NCBI GenBank assembly: GCA_964059195.1
Contig: CAXKWD010000006.1
Coordinates: 3,588,530-3,652,529 of the forward strand
From: Ectobius pallidus
Taxonomy: Eukaryota; Arthropoda; Insecta; Blattodea; Ectobiidae
DNA: 64,000 nucleotides
Reading direction: 5' to 3'
Part shown: one piece after another, positions 60,201-64,000 of the stretch
Numbering within the stretch: position 1 is the stretch's first letter
Layout: every line of letters begins with the position of its first letter
The notes under the pieces: generated by a model
Databases searched by the model: none
Told to the model about the DNA's origin: nothing
Seen by the model: the letters and a program-made list of their open reading frames with translations, nothing else
Made by a program: the position numbers and the translations under genes

Positions 60201-62336
60201 TACTCGTGTACGAGTCGTAGATGAAGAAGGTTTTATTACTGCGTGATGTGGCAGGTAATAACATATTTCATTCTCTTGAGGAGGCGAAACCCTTTTCATG
60301 TGACCCATCTGCTCGTACTCTACAAGAAATTTAGTATAGTCTTCCTTTAGAGTAGAGTCGTTCTGAAGTTTTCGCTCCAGGTAACTAAAACGCTTAACTG
60401 CTTGTTGCCTGGATTCACCCAATGAAGTTTTATCTTGTTTCATTGGCAGACGTACTGTGAAACTACCATCATCATTGCGAGTGGTATTTTCTGCATAATG
60501 CTGTTCGCACCTTTTCTCTTCTTGTGTTAATATCTGTTGTGGAAAGTCTTCGAGGTCCCAAAACCGTCGTAGCTGCTTGTCCACATTGTCCGTAGAGATG
60601 AAGAAGTTGTGCTGGGGACCAGTATCTAGATTGCCTTTCACAGAGGACTTAGGAATGGTTCCCGACAATATCCAACCTAGTTCCGTACTAATCAATGCAG
60701 GAAAACCAGGATTGGTCAGGATCTTACCATGGAAAAGCTCGAAGAATAATGCTCCTCCAATCAGCAAATCAATTTCAGAAGGAATATTAAATTTAGGATC
60801 GGCCAATGGAATTTCAGAAGGTATGTTCCATGAGGATGGATCAATTCGGACAGCGGGTAGCTTCCCTGTTATGCGAGGAAGGATTAGGCAATCTAGATTC
60901 CTTCGATAGTTGTAAACCATAGATCTCACATTTATGTTTACACTATGACTAGCATTAGATGAAGTACCATTAATACCCTTGACAGGCGTATCAGCTGTTC
61001 TTGTTGGAAGTTGCAGACGCCTCGCTAGATCTGCAGACACGAAACTGGCTTGGCTGGCAGAGTCTAGAAGGGCTTTACACTGTATGTAATTACCATGCTT
61101 GTCTTGCACTTCGACTCTTGCAGTCGCAAGTAAGACGTGAAGCACTGGCTTTATTTTCACTGAGCAATAACTTGCAGGAGCCTCAGTCCTGTTGTTATTC
61201 ACTGTATTACTGTCTTCACTCGAGTGTGAAACCGTTCTCCTGTGATCACTGTTGTGTAACATCTTGCTATGAAGTTTACCACAGTTACAGAAGGAAGATG
61301 CGTTGCACTGATTTACTCGATGAGTATTAGAAAAACAGTTGAAACACAGATTTTTACTCTTCACAACTTTCCATCGCTGTTCAACACTCAGCTGACGGAA
61401 TTGTTTACATTTAAACAGGTTATGGCCGCCTTGACACTGAGGGCATAACTGTTCAGTTGTAGACACATATGAATGACGACTGTTATTATGTTGATTCCTA
61501 GGCTCACGACGTTCATTTCTAGGTTTTGATGGGCTGGACCTGTTGCAGGAATTATTCGACAGCACCTCTAGAGAATGCGATTTCGCTTCTAGAAATAACA
61601 CAAGTTCATTCAATGAAGTAAATGTTTGAGAATCGATTCTAGATTCCCATTCACGTTGAACACTATCTGGCAAATGCTCTAATAACAATTGCATTAGAAT
61701 GACTTCATGAAGTGGCACTTCTAATTCTAAAGCTTCAATAGCATGCAAGTTGTTTTGGAATTGATTCAACAAAGTTCTCAAATCTGCAACTGTCTCTTGT
61801 CGTGCTACAGGTAGAGATAACAGATGCTTAATGTGTGATATGGCAATTAAACGCTTATTGTTATATCTTGCACACAATAGGTCCCAGGCCACTTGGAAGT
61901 TCTCACTCGTGACTGGCAAACTTTGCAATAATGTTTTAGCTTCGCCCCTTAGCGAACCAATGAGATAGTGGAATTTTTGAATAGGTGACAAACTGCTATT
62001 ATTCACAATCAAACTCGAAAAAGTGTCAAAATAATGCTTGAATTTAGTTACATCATTTTCAAATACTGGAATTTGAATCGTAGGTAACTTTATTCCATTA
62101 CTTGCCTGCGATGCACTAGAGTTCACTGATTGTCGTGTGCCACTGTTATTTGAATTGACACTGACTGACGTAGGCTCATGAGCATGCATCAACTCACTTA
62201 ACCTAGCTTTTAAATTAATGTACACTGTTGATACTTCGTCTGCATACTGTATGTGACTATCAAGTTCTGTATCAACTTCCACCATAGATTCAATCTGTGT
62301 CTGCACTGCTTCAAACTTTTCAATTTCAATCAACAC
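57282..62336 (-). CDS. BEL/Pao gag-pol polyprotein
   Basis: A 1,684-codon frame. In order: a gag capsid-like region (DUF1759 type, residues 85-260); two cysteine knuckles (CPQCQGGHNLFKC about 298-310, CFNCFSNTHRVNQC about 331-344); an aspartic protease with LLDSASQASF at about 423; RT with FSADISKMY (about 754) and YVDD (833-836); RNase H with CDASEKAYG (about 1014), LEL and SDSM; an integrase zinc finger (about 1310-1356). The integrase core has Asp near 1388, DNGTNF near 1454 and HEA near 1507, and a DUF5641-type C-terminus with LVLLKEDNSPPLQWKLG follows. All catalytic residues are present. The frame opens after a stop with a GTG and the first ATG is codon 18, but the true start is probably at 62467 in another frame. 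Confidence 0.95.
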   Translation of the reverse strand: MLIEIEKFEAVQTQIESMVEVDTELDSHIQYADEVSTVYINLKARLSELMHAHEPTSVSVNSNNSGTRQSVNSSASQASNGIKLPTIQIPVFENDVTKFKHYFDTFSSLIVNNSSLSPIQKFHYLIGSLRGEAKTLLQSLPVTSENFQVAWDLLCARYNNKRLIAISHIKHLLSLPVARQETVADLRTLLNQFQNNLHAIEALELEVPLHEVILMQLLLEHLPDSVQREWESRIDSQTFTSLNELVLFLEAKSHSLEVLSNNSCNRSSPSKPRNERREPRNQHNNSRHSYVSTTEQLCPQCQGGHNLFKCKQFRQLSVEQRWKVVKSKNLCFNCFSNTHRVNQCNASSFCNCGKLHSKMLHNSDHRRTVSHSSEDSNTVNNNRTEAPASYCSVKIKPVLHVLLATARVEVQDKHGNYIQCKALLDSASQASFVSADLARRLQLPTRTADTPVKGINGTSSNASHSVNINVRSMVYNYRRNLDCLILPRITGKLPAVRIDPSSWNIPSEIPLADPKFNIPSEIDLLIGGALFFELFHGKILTNPGFPALISTELGWILSGTIPKSSVKGNLDTGPQHNFFISTDNVDKQLRRFWDLEDFPQQILTQEEKRCEQHYAENTTRNDDGSFTVRLPMKQDKTSLGESRQQAVKRFSYLERKLQNDSTLKEDYTKFLVEYEQMGHMKRVSPPQENEICYYLPHHAVIKPSSSTTRTRVVFDASAKTDTGCSLNDILECGPTIQDDLSSIILRFRTYRYAFSADISKMYRRVHMHPEDQNLQRIVWRPDKSEPLQDYALTTVTYGTKSASFLAIRSLSQLAQEEESKYPRAADAVRTSFYVDDCLSGHDDLQEALQLQSELILMLNSGGFPLRKWCSNTEAILEAVPVEHRETQLPLSLDNSENAHALGLLWHPSTDLLQIQSHSSLQEPPSYKFTKRNILAVTSSIFDPLGLISPIVIHAKMFLQSLWLAKLSWDEELPSHLREKWIDICDILSTIHNVRIPRHVLTAATVTDIQIHGFCDASEKAYGACVYVRSTDSSGLVTTKLLCSKSKVSPLKKQTIPRLELCGALLLAKLYHKVVNDLKLPTSQNYLWSDSMIVLSWIKSNPHKWKTFVSNRVSQIQEMSETAAWRHVATQHNPADLISRGVVTEQMSDIDLWWNGPVWISQPIESWPKQPQQFELQDVSEQRDTVCLVTHAEEDFMLRFSKLARLQRVTSYMLRFINNCRSQVKRHGPLTVEELQQALLLCIRIAQQAAYSHELSDLKSKMQVNNKSSLHSLVPFVDKDGLLRVGGRLEKAELPHDARHQLILPPGHHLTKLIIESEHLRLLHASHQLLISSLRERYWIPSVRRVVKSTLHRCLTCFKLKAKGAHQLMGSLPSYRVTPARAFLRSAVDYAGPFLIRYGSPRSKTQVKAYIAIFVCLATKAVHIELVSDLTSDAFIAALRRFTSRRGLCKEIFSDNGTNFVGANNKLRELRLLLQSSTHQQILQDYASSNEFTWHFIPASSPHFGGLHEAAVKSMKFHLRRVMGSQVFTYEQLSTVLTQIEACLNSRPLLRLSDDPSDSSYLSPGHFLIGEKLTALPSPPMAENVSHVAKWHQLQTYIHHIWQRWSADYLLSLQQRQKWSASSENIQIGTLVLLKEDNSPPLQWKLGIISSVHPGDDGLVRVVTVRTSNGEYKRPIVKVCPLPIQ

Positions 62337-62467
62337 CTTTCATAATGTGCTTTGATTAAAAATATACTAGCATCTTCAGGTACGTCGTTGAGAAAGTTCT
62401 GTGTCAATGTAAACTTTCTTTTACATACACCTCGACGTCGTAATAAAGCTTTCATATCTTCTTCCAT
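62333..62467 (-). pseudogene. First 45 codons of BEL/Pao gag, frameshifted
   Basis: From the ATG at 62467 a basic N-terminus (MEEDMKALLRRRGVCKRKF) runs to a stop at 62330-62332. The sense appears to continue in the long frame, which opens at the same spot. A one-base difference in a short T run there would account for the break. Confidence 0.7.
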
Positions 62468-62878
62468 GATGAACAATTAACATAGACAGCGTAGAAATGA
62501 TTGAGCAGTCAGCTGTATTCTCTTGTTGCGGGCGGCAGTGGAGGCGGTCGGAGAGGAGGCCGTTGTCTTCTCGCGGCGGTGGTGACCATGAGCACGTGTT
62601 GCCTTGCAGCCAGCTGGTGCGTGCGAAGAGAATCAATTCAGGAAAATCACTAGAGCCGAGCGAAGCACGAAGCTGACACGAACTCCACACAAACGTCACC
62701 TTCGGGTGGTCGCGCGAAACTGGACCTTATTAACAACAAGCGGACTCCTTGTGATTTCGTCATACACGAAAATCAGCTACAAGTCGCACTCTTCTTCCTT
62801 AATTCAGAAATCATTGCAAATATTCTCAGATCATGCCCGGAGGAACCAAAATGAAAATATCCGTCACGGAGGAGCACC
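62468..62878 (-). other. BEL/Pao leader
   Basis: Between the primer site and the gag start. G+C-rich near 62530-62590. Overlapping ORFs on both strands look like chance. Confidence 0.55.
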
Positions 62879-63337
62879 AATAATAATAATACAAGGATAA
62901 ATACAGTTAATGTTCTTGTAGAAACTATTCTCCCGCCCTTTGGCGAAGGTAACGCTAGACACAGCCTGTACACAGCACGAGACTTCTAGGTTACGAGACA
63001 ATGGAAATACTTGTAATTGACACTAAAGTACAATATTATTTCCTTAATTTCACACGTACAGCTGCCTACACACTAGGAGCAATAATATACGCGGAGTTGC
63101 AGATGAATATTAGTAATATAGCGCGAAAACTGGCCTAAATCAGACGCAGCTGCATCGCAGGTCTATATACCATCACTTCTCGATCTGAACTAACTTAACA
63201 CTGGCGTGGCGTGCCTAACGCTGCAAGCACACACCTGCACAGGATATGAGTAATTCACGCGCCAATTAATGGCGGAGGCGCCAAATAACACAGAGGTTAA
63301 TTTAAAACACTAAAAACTATAGACTCTTGATCTAACA
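62879..63337 (-). repeat. 5' LTR of the BEL/Pao element
   Basis: Same core as the left LTR. Differences near 63200-63320 include changed bases around cttaacactggcg and one fewer T in ccaattaat. Confidence 0.82.
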
Positions 63338-64000
63338 CGTTGAATATCTGCGTTGTTTCCATGCTGTAATCTCGTAGGTGCTGTGGTGTAACTGTACTAC
63401 TAATATGCAGACTTGTGGTCTGTTGCTAAATTGGGGCTGTGCCCTTACGAAGCGACGATCGGTGAGAGAGTGAATAAAGTCAAACGGCCAAAATGCGTTC
63501 ACATAATCATCTTACAAAGAGTCAGGTTCTAGAATCTCATGGAAGACTCTTCCAGAAGTTTCACGTAGCTTCCATCCAGAATAAAGGCAGAGTTAAAGAT
63601 AATAACATGCTGTAATTATTCTGTAACATAAAAAATTGGTATGTGAGCATTTGCATTATAATTGTAATGTATAATTACAGAGAAATTTAATAAATACAAT
63701 GCGGTGAATAATCGATCTATTCAAAAGCTGCTTCTATAATCAATTGCACTAATCGATATGACGCTTCTAAATAAGCTAATGTATTCTGGCTGTAGCGCCA
63801 AGTAGAATGTCAAAGTGCTGTCACTCGACCTATCGATATCAGCTCGATGTCGGCAATGCAGCTTTCTGTTGCTAATTAACATTAATTATTTAATCTGATG
63901 ATAATAGCTAATAGTAACAAGAATAAATATGTAAAACTATTCCTTAGTTTATCACAATACAGAGTATGATAGATTTTTTCTTTATCCAAACTTAAATAAG
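63338..64000. other. No gene recognised
   Basis: Flank of the BEL/Pao element with several tcgata words (63711-63850). Nothing coding was seen. Confidence 0.45.

Larger units (their letters stand above)
56750..63337 (-). mobile_element. BEL/Pao LTR retrotransposon, near complete
   Basis: Two LTRs of about 458 bp (56750-57206 and 62879-63337) bound a - strand interior with gag-pol. The 5' LTR is the right one: on the - strand tggtgctcctccgtgac (primer site) follows it. A purine tract (aggcgggagtta) precedes the left LTR. The LTRs match closely apart from several small indels and substitutions near the 57050-57180 end and at the AAT tract. No target duplication was found. A single frameshift near the gag start is the only coding defect noticed. 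Confidence 0.9.

Overview
The window is nuclear DNA of an insect with a large, transposon-rich genome. Two host genes belong to the insect-specific DM4/12 secreted-protein family, introns run to 17 kb, and most of the rest is tRNA-derived SINEs, hAT, mariner and piggyBac-like DNA transposons, LINEs, gypsy-like and BEL/Pao LTR elements and a Penelope-derived piece. A polyneopteran such as a cockroach, termite or relative is my inference from the intron sizes and repeat mix. No prokaryotic features were seen.

Host genes. No single long ORF shows them; both were assembled by eye from short exons. Gene A (+ strand, exons at 15282-15377, 25912-26084, 26159-26266 and 29515-29662) encodes a 174-residue DM4/12 protein. 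Gene B (- strand, exons at 53339-53208, 51420-51236, 48767-48660 and 31246-31093) encodes a 192-residue paralogue. They lie tail to tail, about 1.4 kb apart, with the same intron phases (0, 2, 2) and a third exon of 108 nt in both. Nearly everything from 15.3 to 53.3 kb is intron of one or the other.

Layout. 1-15 kb, upstream of gene A: an old TIR element (1137-8447) split by a 5.96-kb hAT-type element (2113-8073, 8-bp target duplication) that carries a 148-bp minisatellite array; a second hAT fossil (9180-10341); SINEs; a mariner remnant. Intron 1 of gene A: a hAT element with a nested SINE, a 4,989-bp non-coding LTR element (LARD type) with LTRs in which I found no difference, and three head-to-tail copies of a dispersed repeat. 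Introns 2-3 of gene A: a dispersed repeat and a MITE. Intron 3 of gene B: SINEs and a Jockey/CR1-like LINE cut in two by a tandem gypsy-like element (LTR, gag region, LTR, truncated gag region); a 198-bp Penelope-derived palindrome sits inside the LINE RT. Introns 1-2 of gene B: a palindrome, a TTAA-flanked MITE and a SINE. Upstream of gene B: a 1.56-kb TIR element (53694-55252) carrying a decayed copy of a multicopy arthropod orphan gene. 56.7-63.3 kb: a near-complete BEL/Pao retrotransposon on the - strand with a 1,684-codon open frame and one frameshift near the start of gag.

The best candidates for undescribed biology are the TIR element carrying the orphan gene, the minisatellite that grew inside a hAT element from a monomer still present once in a dispersed repeat, and the non-coding LTR element. 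All family names rest on motif recognition by eye; no database search was possible.
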